From: Zhongshania antarctica
Lineage (GTDB): Bacteria; Pseudomonadota; Gammaproteobacteria; Pseudomonadales; Spongiibacteraceae
Assembly (NCBI RefSeq): GCF_014202945.1
Contig: NZ_JACHHW010000006.1
Coordinates: 186,001-250,000, forward strand
Direction of reading: 5' to 3'
Length of the DNA: 64,000 nt
In this document: in pieces, positions 53,839 to 61,253 of the stretch
Position numbering within the stretch: the stretch's first letter is position 1
How the letters are laid out: every line of letters starts with the position of its first letter
Translations under genes and position numbers: made by a program
Notes under the pieces: model-generated
The model's database searches: none
What the model saw: the letters and a program-made list of their open reading frames with translations, nothing else
What the model was told of the DNA's origin: nothing

Positions 53839-54438
53839 TTATTCGCCCCAGCGCGGCACCAAATCCTGCGCCACGCCAAGGTGATCCAAAATTCTCGCCA
53901 CCACAAAATCAATCACATCAGCCACGCTTTGGGGCTTGCGATAAAACCCCGGCGACGCGGGCATCACCGTCGCACCCATTTGCGTCAGACTGAGCATATG
54001 CTGCAGGTGGATCGCCGATAAGGGCATTTCTCTGGGCACCAAAATCAATTGGCGGCGCTCTTTGAGCGCAACATCGGCGGCGCGTTCAATTAAATTATTG
54101 CTGGCACCGCAGGCAATGGCAGACAGCGTACCGGTACTGGCCGGACACACCACCATGGCGCTCGGCGCACCACTGCCAGAAGCTACTGGCGCCATCCAAT
54201 CTTCAGGACCATGCACCTTAAGTTGTTCCGACGTACATTGAAAGCGCTCGCACAAATAGCGCGACAAGGCCGCAGGTTTAGCCGGCAGGGTCTCCTCGGT
54301 TTCAGTCGCCACAACTAACAGCGCCGCCTTGGAAATCATAAAATGCACTTCGCAGCCCGCTGCCAACAGGCACTCCAGCAGTCGCAAACCGTATTGCGCA
54401 CCAGAGGCGCCAGTCATCGCCAGCGTGACCGCTTTCAT
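53839..54438 (-). CDS. ubiX: Flavin prenyltransferase UbiX
   Basis: Makes prenylated FMN, the cofactor of the decarboxylase UbiD in ubiquinone synthesis. It has 199 residues: [29 protein letters not shown] at the start, [54 protein letters not shown] in the core. It overlaps mpl by 4 bases (ATGA), the order also seen in Pseudomonas. Confidence 0.96.
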   Translation of the reverse strand: MKAVTLAMTGASGAQYGLRLLECLLAAGCEVHFMISKAALLVVATETEETLPAKPAALSRYLCERFQCTSEQLKVHGPEDWMAPVASGSGAPSAMVVCPASTGTLSAIACGASNNLIERAADVALKERRQLILVPREMPLSAIHLQHMLSLTQMGATVMPASPGFYRKPQSVADVIDFVVARILDHLGVAQDLVPRWGE

Positions 54439-55817
54439 TGTGACGACTCCCAGCGCTTGCGCAGCGCCTTAATCAAGCGCTGATGCACGCCACCAAAGCC
54501 GCCATTACTCATAATCACCACGTGATCTCCTGCCGTTAAGCTGGCACTCAGCTCGGCAATGGTTTGATCAAGATCCACACTCAACCGCGCCGGTGTTGCG
54601 CTGCCTGCAATCACCGAATCCAAGGACCAATTTAAGCCCGGCGGCTGATACCAAATCACTTCGTCCGCGTACGCTGCTGCGGGCGCCAAGCGGTCTTTAT
54701 AGATACCCATACGCATAGTATTGGAGCGCGGTTCTATCAAGGCAATAATTCTTCCCTCTGCCACGCGTCCCCGCAAACCCTGTAGCGTTGTCGCAATCGC
54801 CGTGGGGTGGTGAGCAAAATCATCGTACACTGAAATTCCCGCCACCGTGGCAAGCAATTCCATACGCCGCTTAACACCCTGAAACTGGCATAAAGCGTCA
54901 ATACCATCCTTGGGCTGAACACCAATGTGGTGCGCCGCCGCCAAGGTCACCAAGGCATTATTGACATTGTGGGCGCCGGTGTGTGACCAAATTACACGGC
55001 CCTGCACTACACCTTTATAAAGAACGTCGAACTGAGAAAAGTCACTGCTCAGCACCTTGGCCTGCCAGTCTGCCGCCTGCCCCTTCTCACTACTAACCCG
55101 CTCCACTTCACTCCAGCACCCCATATCCAGCACGTCATCCAAAGCGCTCTCACCGGCCGGAATAACAATACGACCAATGGCGGGCACGGTACGAACCAAA
55201 TGATGGAACTGGCGCTGAATTGCCGCCAAGTCAGGGAAAATGTCGGCGTGATCAAATTCTAAATTATTCAAAATAGCGGTGTAGGGTCGGTAATGGACGA
55301 ATTTTGAGCGCTTATCAAAAAAGGCACTATCGTATTCATCGGCTTCAATAACGAAGAAGTCAGTCTGACCAAGGCGCGCCGACAAACCAAAATCGGCGGG
55401 AACACCACCAATTAAGAAACCCGGCTGAAAGCCGCAATCTTCCAACAGCCAGGCCAACATACTGCTGGTGGTGGTTTTACCGTGGGTACCGGCGCAAGCC
55501 AGCACCCAGCGACTTTGCAACACATTGTCACTCAGCCACTGAGGGCCGGAGGTGTAGGGAATACCGCGATTTAACACGTGCTCGACCGCGGGGTTGCCCC
55601 GTGACATGGCGTTGCCAATAATCACCAAGTCTGGCTCAGGCGTTAGATGTGCCGCCTCATAGCCTTCCATCAAGGTAATACCTTGAGATTCCAGCTGGGT
55701 GCTCATGGGCGGGTAAACATTGGTATCGGAGCCGGTCACCGTGTGGCCAAGCTCGCGGGCGAGAATGGCTAAGCCACCCATAAAGGTGCCGCAAATTCCC
55801 AAAATATGAAGGTGCAT
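54435..55817 (-). CDS. mpl: UDP-N-acetylmuramate:L-Ala-gamma-D-Glu-meso-DAP ligase Mpl
   Basis: Murein recycling ligase: joins the salvaged tripeptide to UDP-MurNAc. The ATG at 55817 ([20 protein letters not shown]) gives 460 residues. It has the Mur ligase P-loop [33 protein letters not shown], the [10 protein letters not shown] motif and [14 protein letters not shown] at the end. Only 4 bases separate the ATG from the T run of the porin terminator, and no Shine-Dalgarno site is visible. A frame 12 codons longer reads through that hairpin. Confidence 0.93.
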   Translation of the reverse strand: MHLHILGICGTFMGGLAILARELGHTVTGSDTNVYPPMSTQLESQGITLMEGYEAAHLTPEPDLVIIGNAMSRGNPAVEHVLNRGIPYTSGPQWLSDNVLQSRWVLACAGTHGKTTTSSMLAWLLEDCGFQPGFLIGGVPADFGLSARLGQTDFFVIEADEYDSAFFDKRSKFVHYRPYTAILNNLEFDHADIFPDLAAIQRQFHHLVRTVPAIGRIVIPAGESALDDVLDMGCWSEVERVSSEKGQAADWQAKVLSSDFSQFDVLYKGVVQGRVIWSHTGAHNVNNALVTLAAAHHIGVQPKDGIDALCQFQGVKRRMELLATVAGISVYDDFAHHPTAIATTLQGLRGRVAEGRIIALIEPRSNTMRMGIYKDRLAPAAAYADEVIWYQPPGLNWSLDSVIAGSATPARLSVDLDQTIAELSASLTAGDHVVIMSNGGFGGVHQRLIKALRKRWESSQ

Positions 55818-55821
55818 AGAT

Positions 55822-55851
55822 AAAAACGCCACACAGAAAAGTCTGTGTGGC
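55822..55851 (-). terminator. Rho-independent terminator of the porin gene, abutting mpl
   Basis: On the minus strand GCCACACAGA pairs with TCTGTGTGGC (10 bp, loop CTTT), followed by GTTTTTA. It lies 67 bases after the porin stop and ends 4 bases before the mpl ATG. Confidence 0.88.
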
Positions 55852-55917
55852 ATGGTATCACTGCTATCGCGCCAGCTCTACGCCAGCGCACCGCATTGCG
55901 CGATTAGACTTTCGTGT

Positions 55918-57171
55918 TTAGAAGTTAGCGCTCATGGTCAGCCATACTTTCTCTGTGTCCTTTAAGCTCAGGCCGCCGCCATTAAAGGCCGTGCTGTCTC
56001 CGGCGCTATAACTAGCATAGCGTAGCTCCGCAGAGTATGGCCCCCAACTTTTGGTAACCATAGCGCCAAGCTCAGAACCTAGGTCACTATCACCGGCGGC
56101 ATTATTCTGCTCAGACTCAAAGCTGTGGTAGGCCAATAGCCATTTCACACCCAGTGCGGCGCCACCAACGGTAAAGTAGGTGTCGTTTATGCCCTCACTG
56201 ATATTACCCAAGCCTTTATTGAGGAACATATCCGTCCAGCCTTGGAATTTAAACAAGGTCGCCAGCGGCGTAATAAAGAAGCCATCTTTGTCAGCGCCAA
56301 GCGCTTCATAGCCAAGACCTAAGGTCAGCGGCGCAAGCTTATAGCTGGCTTCAACCAGCATATAGTCTGAGCTGTAGTCGGCAGGGTTTTTACCCGCGCT
56401 CTCTTGGCTCGCGTACTCTACATTATAGGCAAGATCACCCGCCACACCCTGCCAGCGAACACCGTAGGTATCGGTATCCATACGTTTAAAGCCGGCAAAA
56501 TTATCATCGGTCTCAAGCAAATAGGCATAGCCGGTCACCGTACCGGCAGGCAGGGTGTAGCTGGCGTTCAATAGATGAGAATCCATTTCGGTGTCGCCCA
56601 CCACACTGGCTTCGCCAAATATCCGGTTTACATTGGCAATATGTGCGTAATTAAGTTTCAGGTTTTCGACGCTGCTATTCGCCGCAGTAAACGCGTCGTA
56701 GGTCTGCTCGTTTTGACGCCAGCCAACGTGTCCAACAAAACGGTGATTATCATAGGTCAGGCGCTGACGACCGTATTTAAATTCGCTATTCCAATTACTA
56801 TAGCTAATATAGGCTTGGTTCACTTCACTACCTACCGGATCGGCTATCAGCGATTCAGAAACTTGCCCATTCACGCTGTCGTTGGAATCACCAGCAAAAT
56901 TGCTCACGTCGTCAAACTCAACAAAGCCACTAAAGCCCTTAAAACCCTCGGTTTTATAATTTACGCGGGTTTTTAGGGTTAGCGCGTCGCCTGTTTTATT
57001 GCCACCGGCCGCCACGTCCTCCGCAACCGACTCGTAACGCAGACGCAAATTCAAATGGGCCTCGCCCTGACTAAGCGCTTCGGTAATTGATTCTGCCGCA
57101 AACGTTGTTTGCGCTGCTGCAGCCAATAAGCCGAGGGAAACAGCCGAGGTTAATGATTTCTTTTTCAGCAT
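55918..57171 (-). CDS. Outer-membrane porin, alginate-export family
   Basis: A 417-residue beta-barrel protein with a signal peptide (cleavage about after residue 25, AQTTFA) and a final Phe, usual for outer-membrane barrels. Repeated motifs such as LRLRYESVAEDV.., LTLKTRVNYKTEGFKGFSGFVEFDDV, GRQRLTYDNHRFVGHVGWRQNEQTYDAF and LLNASYTLPAGTVTGYAYLLE match the alginate-export/OprE-like porin family. Substrate is unknown; relatives move organic acids or polymers. The ATG at 57171 was chosen over the one four codons earlier because GAGA stands before it. Its long AT-rich leader (57172-57506) suggests strong regulation. Confidence 0.87.
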   Translation of the reverse strand: MLKKKSLTSAVSLGLLAAAAQTTFAAESITEALSQGEAHLNLRLRYESVAEDVAAGGNKTGDALTLKTRVNYKTEGFKGFSGFVEFDDVSNFAGDSNDSVNGQVSESLIADPVGSEVNQAYISYSNWNSEFKYGRQRLTYDNHRFVGHVGWRQNEQTYDAFTAANSSVENLKLNYAHIANVNRIFGEASVVGDTEMDSHLLNASYTLPAGTVTGYAYLLETDDNFAGFKRMDTDTYGVRWQGVAGDLAYNVEYASQESAGKNPADYSSDYMLVEASYKLAPLTLGLGYEALGADKDGFFITPLATLFKFQGWTDMFLNKGLGNISEGINDTYFTVGGAALGVKWLLAYHSFESEQNNAAGDSDLGSELGAMVTKSWGPYSAELRYASYSAGDSTAFNGGGLSLKDTEKVWLTMSANF

Positions 57172-57506
57172 AATGTGTCTCATTAAGATAAATGTTTGTT
57201 AGGCAGATGCACACCGCAAACAATACTTGTCTCAATAAATTTGCGATGCCTAAGATTTAGCAAACAACGCGCCACAACCAGACATGAGACGAACTTAATT
57301 TAAAAATACTTATAAATCATGTTATTACCAAAATATCTACTATGCCAAAAATACGAAAAAATTAAATTTTATATATTACTGCACCAATAAATGTCACGTA
57401 GAAATTCTGTGCTATTTTTGTGCGGCACCATAAAGAAGCAAATCGACACAGCGGATGCTGGGCACACAAACCCATCGCGATAGACAGCAAACCGTGGCCG
57501 CCCCTT
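57172..57506 (-). promoter_or_regulatory. AT-rich leader region upstream of the porin gene
   Basis: 335 bases between the porin start and the end of the AgmX-like gene. 57290-57420 is markedly AT-rich, as in highly expressed porin promoters. TATAAG (minus, 57314..57309) and TTGGCA (minus, about 57345) are the best box-like words but do not form a well-spaced pair. No other gene is supported. Confidence 0.45.
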
Positions 57507-58547
57507 TTAGGGCATATAACTAATAGGGTAATTAGAGTAGGTAAAAGCCGGAACCGCCTTCGCCTCAAATTTCAGCATACTCACGCGCTGCAAAAGCTTT
57601 TCTTTTAAATCAGGATTAAAAAAGCTAGATGACACTATTTTACAATCACTCACCGAACCATCCGGCTGTATGGTAAGGCTAACGACCACCGTGCCAGCTT
57701 GAATGCTAGTGTCTTTGCGAGCGGCCCTATTAAAGATGGTATAAAAAGCCGTTTTACTGCGATCAAACGCTAATTGAATCTCCTCCAAGCTCCGCGATGG
57801 CTTCACATTACCAAGCTCACCACCGTGACTATTGGTAGCCGTCGACCGCGACGGAATCGCAGCCAGCTGCTCGGTACTGTGTTGCCCCACGCCAGCACTA
57901 CCCTGCTGGCCGCTAACGCTACGCTGACCAATATCACCATGACCAGCACTGCTTTTACTTGCCGAAAGTTGGTTGACGCTAACGTCGACGGATTCCTTAC
58001 TCACTGCGCCCCGGTGGCGCAGGTTTTGCTCGGCGACAAGCACCTTATCGCTGGTGTCGCGCAGCTGCGCTAACTGCTCACTAAAGGCCATAACGCCAGC
58101 CTGCGCGGCTGCGGCCTTTGCCGCCGCCTGCCGCCGCGTCGCTGCGGCCGCAGCATCCTGCTCGCGCTGTTTCACATTCACCGTCTTGTTTACTTGCGCC
58201 ACCACAGGCGCTGGCGCAAGTGGTTCTGGTTTTAATGTTTGGACGATGGTAGTCGGCTTTGGCTGCGGCTTAGCAACTGCCGGCTTTGCTAATGGCTTTG
58301 GCGTGGGTACCGGCAGCAGCTCTAAAGCATAATTAACCGTCGGTTTTACCGCCGCGAACTCAGGGGTTTCAACGACCCAATAAGATAAGACAAGTAAAAC
58401 CACCAGCAGCAGGCTAATAACATGACTGAGAATTCGCTTAAAATGCCGATCTGCGGCAAACATAATTCCCCAGTAATCGGTACCCAAGACGGAATGCCCG
58501 CTAGCGACTTGGCTCGATATACGTGGACCAGACATCACGCTGTTCAT
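57507..58547 (-). CDS. AgmX/PglI C-terminal domain (TonB-like) protein
   Basis: A 346-residue protein with one membrane helix near residues 40-60 (ILSHVISLLLVVLLVLSYWVV), a proline/lysine-rich stretch (PVPTPKPLAKPAVAKPQPKP), an alanine-rich coiled-coil-like helix (TRRQAAAKAAAAQAGVMAFSEQLAQLRD), and a C-terminal domain GTVVVSLTIQPDGSVSDCKIVSSSFFNPDLKEKLLQRVSMLKFEA that matches the AgmX/PglI C-terminal fold. This is the layout of TonB: inner-membrane anchor, periplasm-spanning Pro/Lys arm and a C-terminal contact domain. It overlaps the second exbD gene by 4 bases and is the last gene of the operon. Function not known. Confidence 0.82.
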   Translation of the reverse strand: MNSVMSGPRISSQVASGHSVLGTDYWGIMFAADRHFKRILSHVISLLLVVLLVLSYWVVETPEFAAVKPTVNYALELLPVPTPKPLAKPAVAKPQPKPTTIVQTLKPEPLAPAPVVAQVNKTVNVKQREQDAAAAATRRQAAAKAAAAQAGVMAFSEQLAQLRDTSDKVLVAEQNLRHRGAVSKESVDVSVNQLSASKSSAGHGDIGQRSVSGQQGSAGVGQHSTEQLAAIPSRSTATNSHGGELGNVKPSRSLEEIQLAFDRSKTAFYTIFNRAARKDTSIQAGTVVVSLTIQPDGSVSDCKIVSSSFFNPDLKEKLLQRVSMLKFEAKAVPAFTYSNYPISYMP

Positions 58548-59062
58548 GCCCCGCCTCCCTGAGTAATTTCCCGTACGGCAAGCGATACACGGTCAAAATT
58601 CGCATCGACACAGGTCGCTAAAACCTTTTTAAGCAGCCGATACGGCGTATCTCGGTCGGCAACAATATTCACGTCTCCGCTGCGCGACTGCGCTGCACCT
58701 AATTCCGTCGTGCCAGCAACACCCTCTGCCCCCGTCAGTGGTCGCAGCGCTGCCGCTAGCAAGCCAAGTACGCGCTGCTCCGACTGGAGCGCCGCCTCAA
58801 CACTCATTATTGGCTGCTCATCGAGCAAAATATCCGTAGCGCTCACCGCAACGGTGACCGTGCGCTGGGGCTTCTCAGTGGCAATCGAGCTGGGCAATGT
58901 TAAATTCTGATACTCGGGAATAACCTCAACCACCAAGGCATTAACCAATAAGTAAAAAACTAAAATGGCGAAGATATCAATTAGCGAAACCACATTAATT
59001 GCAACATCACGGCTACCAAGTTTAATTTTTCGACTTAGCTTTCGCTCCTGACGGCGGCTCAT
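58544..59062 (-). CDS. ExbD/TolR-family protein, second copy
   Basis: A 172-residue protein: basic cytoplasmic start (MSRRQERKLSRKIKLGSRD), one helix with the proton-path Asp (INVVSLIDIFAILVFYLLV), and a periplasmic domain ending near KVLATCVDANFDRVSLAVREI. An unusually long insert (GLLAAALRPLTGAEGVAGTTELG) interrupts it. It overlaps the first exbD and the AgmX gene by 4 bases each. Confidence 0.9.
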   Translation of the reverse strand: MSRRQERKLSRKIKLGSRDVAINVVSLIDIFAILVFYLLVNALVVEVIPEYQNLTLPSSIATEKPQRTVTVAVSATDILLDEQPIMSVEAALQSEQRVLGLLAAALRPLTGAEGVAGTTELGAAQSRSGDVNIVADRDTPYRLLKKVLATCVDANFDRVSLAVREITQGGGA

Positions 59063-59664
59063 GGCAACACTCCCGACTCCGCACTGGCACTGGCACTGGC
59101 ACTGGCACTGCCTGGCGCAGCATCCCCCATTGAAATCACGGGAAACAAGGCGGTGCTGCCATCAACCCCGAATGTGCCTACTGGGTACTCCCTACTGCTA
59201 TCCATCACCGCCACAATGTCGGCGTAGGCAATGTCTTCTGCAATAAACAGGGTTAATGTTGTTTCACTCGGATGTGTGCTTTTAATGTCAATTAGCGCCT
59301 GCGCTAGGCCTGCGGTGTCGTAGCCCGAATCACGCTTGGGCAATTTTTTTTCCACACCATCGCTATTCGTAATTTCCAAATAATTTTCAAACAAACTTAC
59401 CGCTAAATCGAGGGTCGGCGTTTCGCTCACCACAGGCGACGGCGACACCGACGGCAAACTCAATTTCAGCGCGTGTAGCTTACTGGCAGAAATCGATGAG
59501 CCAACCAAGAGAAAAAATACCAGCACCGCAAACACGTCAATCATCGACACAATATTCAGCTCGCCATCGGGTCGCTGACGCAGGCGCCGTTTTAGGCGGC
59601 GCAAGCGCCGTGAGCTGCGCGGCCCCTCCTCAAATTCTGGCTCAATACCAAACATGGCGCTCAT
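59059..59664 (-). CDS. ExbD/TolR-family protein, first copy
   Basis: A 201-residue protein: a very basic N-terminus (RSSRRLRRLKRRLRQRPDG), one helix with the conserved Asp (LNIVSMIDVFAVLVFFLLV), a periplasmic domain with LFIAEDIAYADIVAVMDSSRE, and a low-complexity tail SASASASASAESG coded by a hexamer repeat. It follows the ExbB-like gene by 9 bases and overlaps the second exbD by 4 bases. The two ExbD copies differ from each other in sequence and insert. Confidence 0.9.
   Translation of the reverse strand: MSAMFGIEPEFEEGPRSSRRLRRLKRRLRQRPDGELNIVSMIDVFAVLVFFLLVGSSISASKLHALKLSLPSVSPSPVVSETPTLDLAVSLFENYLEITNSDGVEKKLPKRDSGYDTAGLAQALIDIKSTHPSETTLTLFIAEDIAYADIVAVMDSSREYPVGTFGVDGSTALFPVISMGDAAPGSASASASASAESGVLP
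59081..59110. repeat. Hexanucleotide microsatellite GCACTG x5
   Basis: Five perfect copies of GCACTG (CAGTGC on the coding strand) near the 3' end of the first exbD, coding for the Ala-Ser tail. Because the unit is two codons, copy-number change would alter tail length but not the frame. Confidence 0.9.
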
Positions 59665-59673
59665 TGTTATCCC

Positions 59674-60318
59674 TCAGTGCTGCAGTGATTTACTGCGACT
59701 AATCGCGGTGACAAATCGCGAGCAAGCAGACTCTAAGGTGTCGACTAACTCCCCTGCCTGACTTTGCAAATAGGCGTGGGCAAATAACGAGGGAATCGCC
59801 ACCATCAAACCAAATGCGGTGCAGCTCATCGCCTCAGAAATACCCGCCGACAGCAAATTGGCTTTTTCCACGGGGTCGGCATTGCCCAGCGCACCAAAGG
59901 CGCCAATCAAACCCAGCACCGTGCCGAGTAGCCCCAGCAAGGTTGCTGCATTTGAAAACGTCGCAAGATAATGAGTACGGCGCTCAATGGCGGGCAACAA
60001 CGCCATCAAACCGTCTTCAGTGGCGATCTCTACATCGCTGCGGCGACTATCAATGCGAGCTTGCTCTAAACCACAATTCAAAATATGCGCCACTGCCAGC
60101 GTTGAATTACCAATCAAACTCTCAGCCTCGCCAAGCTTACCGGCACTTAACATGGGCCACACTTTTGCCCAAAACCGCCGATTATCCCTGAGGGATTTGT
60201 TCAAAAAAATAAAGCGCTCGATACTGATGGCAACAGCAAAGGCAAGCACCAAGGCTATTGGGTACATGAAATGACCGCCATTGTTAAAAAACGCAACGAA
60301 CGTCGATAGGGCTTCCAT
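59674..60318 (-). CDS. MotA/TolQ/ExbB proton-channel family protein
   Basis: A 214-residue inner-membrane protein with three helices: HFMYPIALVLAFAVAISIERFIFL (about 14-37), SNAATLLGLLGTVLGLIGAFGAL (near 107-129) and GISEAMSCTAFGLMVAIPSLFAHAYL (near 143-168). The Thr and Gly/Ala pattern of the second and third helices is the TolQ/ExbB hallmark. AGGAATAATT precedes the ATG. It is followed by two exbD genes, the stator partner of the channel. Confidence 0.92.
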   Translation of the reverse strand: MEALSTFVAFFNNGGHFMYPIALVLAFAVAISIERFIFLNKSLRDNRRFWAKVWPMLSAGKLGEAESLIGNSTLAVAHILNCGLEQARIDSRRSDVEIATEDGLMALLPAIERRTHYLATFSNAATLLGLLGTVLGLIGAFGALGNADPVEKANLLSAGISEAMSCTAFGLMVAIPSLFAHAYLQSQAGELVDTLESACSRFVTAISRSKSLQH

Positions 60319-60369
60319 AATTATTCCTCAAAAATGTAATGTCTAATGCGCCTGAAGATATCTTCTGCA

Positions 60370-60654
60370 CTACCAGTTATTGGACTGTAAACGCCAGTAG
60401 CGATAAGCGCGGTGGGCCTGATGCCATTCGGCGTAACGCTGAAATTCGTCGGCGTTAATGGGCTTGGGGCTCTCATCAATCAACTGCGGCGGCCGATCGA
60501 TATCACTCACCGGCTCGTCCCCCCAGGGCATTAAATACAAACCCACCGCCGCCTCATCATCACCGTGAATCGTCACGCCCATATCTTGCTCGGCAGCGGC
60601 TGGCAGCGCGGCGCTTAACACCAATGTCGCTGTTAAAAATTGAATGCCCTTCAT
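60370..60654 (-). CDS. Small secreted protein of the ExbB-ExbD-AgmX operon
   Basis: A 94-residue protein with a signal peptide (MKGIQFLTATLVLSAALPAAA, cleavage about after residue 21) and a mature part rich in Trp, Pro and acidic residues, ending HQAHRAYRYWRLQSNNW. No family recognised. The ATG overlaps the TPR lipoprotein stop by 4 bases, so it is coupled to that gene and probably acts in the periplasm within the same machine. Confidence 0.7.
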   Translation of the reverse strand: MKGIQFLTATLVLSAALPAAAEQDMGVTIHGDDEAAVGLYLMPWGDEPVSDIDRPPQLIDESPKPINADEFQRYAEWHQAHRAYRYWRLQSNNW

Positions 60655-61253
60655 CTGTTCACCTGCGACATATTCACCGCAACATAATCGCTTGCGGACT
60701 CCAGATTATGGATCCATGCGCTGACCAGCATATTGTCACCGCCGGTCAGTTCCTGATAACGGCGGTAGTGCTCAAGTGCTTGGTCACCGCGTTTAAACAC
60801 CGTTTCGTAAAGAATGCCCAGGTTCAAATGCGCGGGAGCGTAATCACCGCGAACAGCCAATGCCTTGGTATACCAATCTAAAGCACCGGTAAAATTTCCG
60901 CTTTTGCTGGTAACAAAGCCCATCCAATTTAACGCTGTAACATTTTGCGCATCCCGCTGTAGCGCAGCCAAAAAGTACTTGGCCGCAGACTCTTGTTGCT
61001 GCTGGCGCGCCGCGAGTATCCCCAAATTAGTCAGCGGCCCAGTGGCACGAGGATGTCGCTCACTCAATGCTAAAAATGCTTGTATGGCGCTTTGACTATC
61101 GCCGCTTTTCATTAGCACTAGTGCATTATCAAATTCTGTCAGCGCGGATTTAGCGGCGGACTGACTCGACCTCATTGGCGGCGGCCCTGCACTACACCCA
61201 GCCACCGTGGCTATTATTAGTAGCACCGCAAAAATCCTAATTAAGCGAGTCAT
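60651..61253 (-). CDS. TPR-repeat lipoprotein
   Basis: A 200-residue lipoprotein (lipobox VAGC, Cys20) with three or four TPR units: ALTEFDNALVLMKSGDSQSAIQAFLALSERHP, ATGPLTNLGILAARQQQQESAAKYFLAALQRD, ALNWMGFVTSKSGNFTGALDWYTKALAVRGD and APAHLNLGILYETVFKRGDQALEHYRRYQEL. The start at 61253 was chosen; a frame 70 codons longer lies in the upstream gene with no merit. It overlaps the large TPR gene by 17 bases. Likely an outer-membrane partner of the energised complex. Confidence 0.85.
   Translation of the reverse strand: MTRLIRIFAVLLIIATVAGCSAGPPPMRSSQSAAKSALTEFDNALVLMKSGDSQSAIQAFLALSERHPRATGPLTNLGILAARQQQQESAAKYFLAALQRDAQNVTALNWMGFVTSKSGNFTGALDWYTKALAVRGDYAPAHLNLGILYETVFKRGDQALEHYRRYQELTGGDNMLVSAWIHNLESASDYVAVNMSQVNR

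Noticed and set aside
57362-57568. 68-codon minus-strand frame (MRRRRFRLLPT) near the AgmX gene
   Set aside because: Overlaps the AgmX gene end in another frame and has no support.
59061-59246. Plus-strand frame with a His-Trp run (HWHWHW)
   Set aside because: It is the antisense reading of the GCACTG repeat inside exbD.
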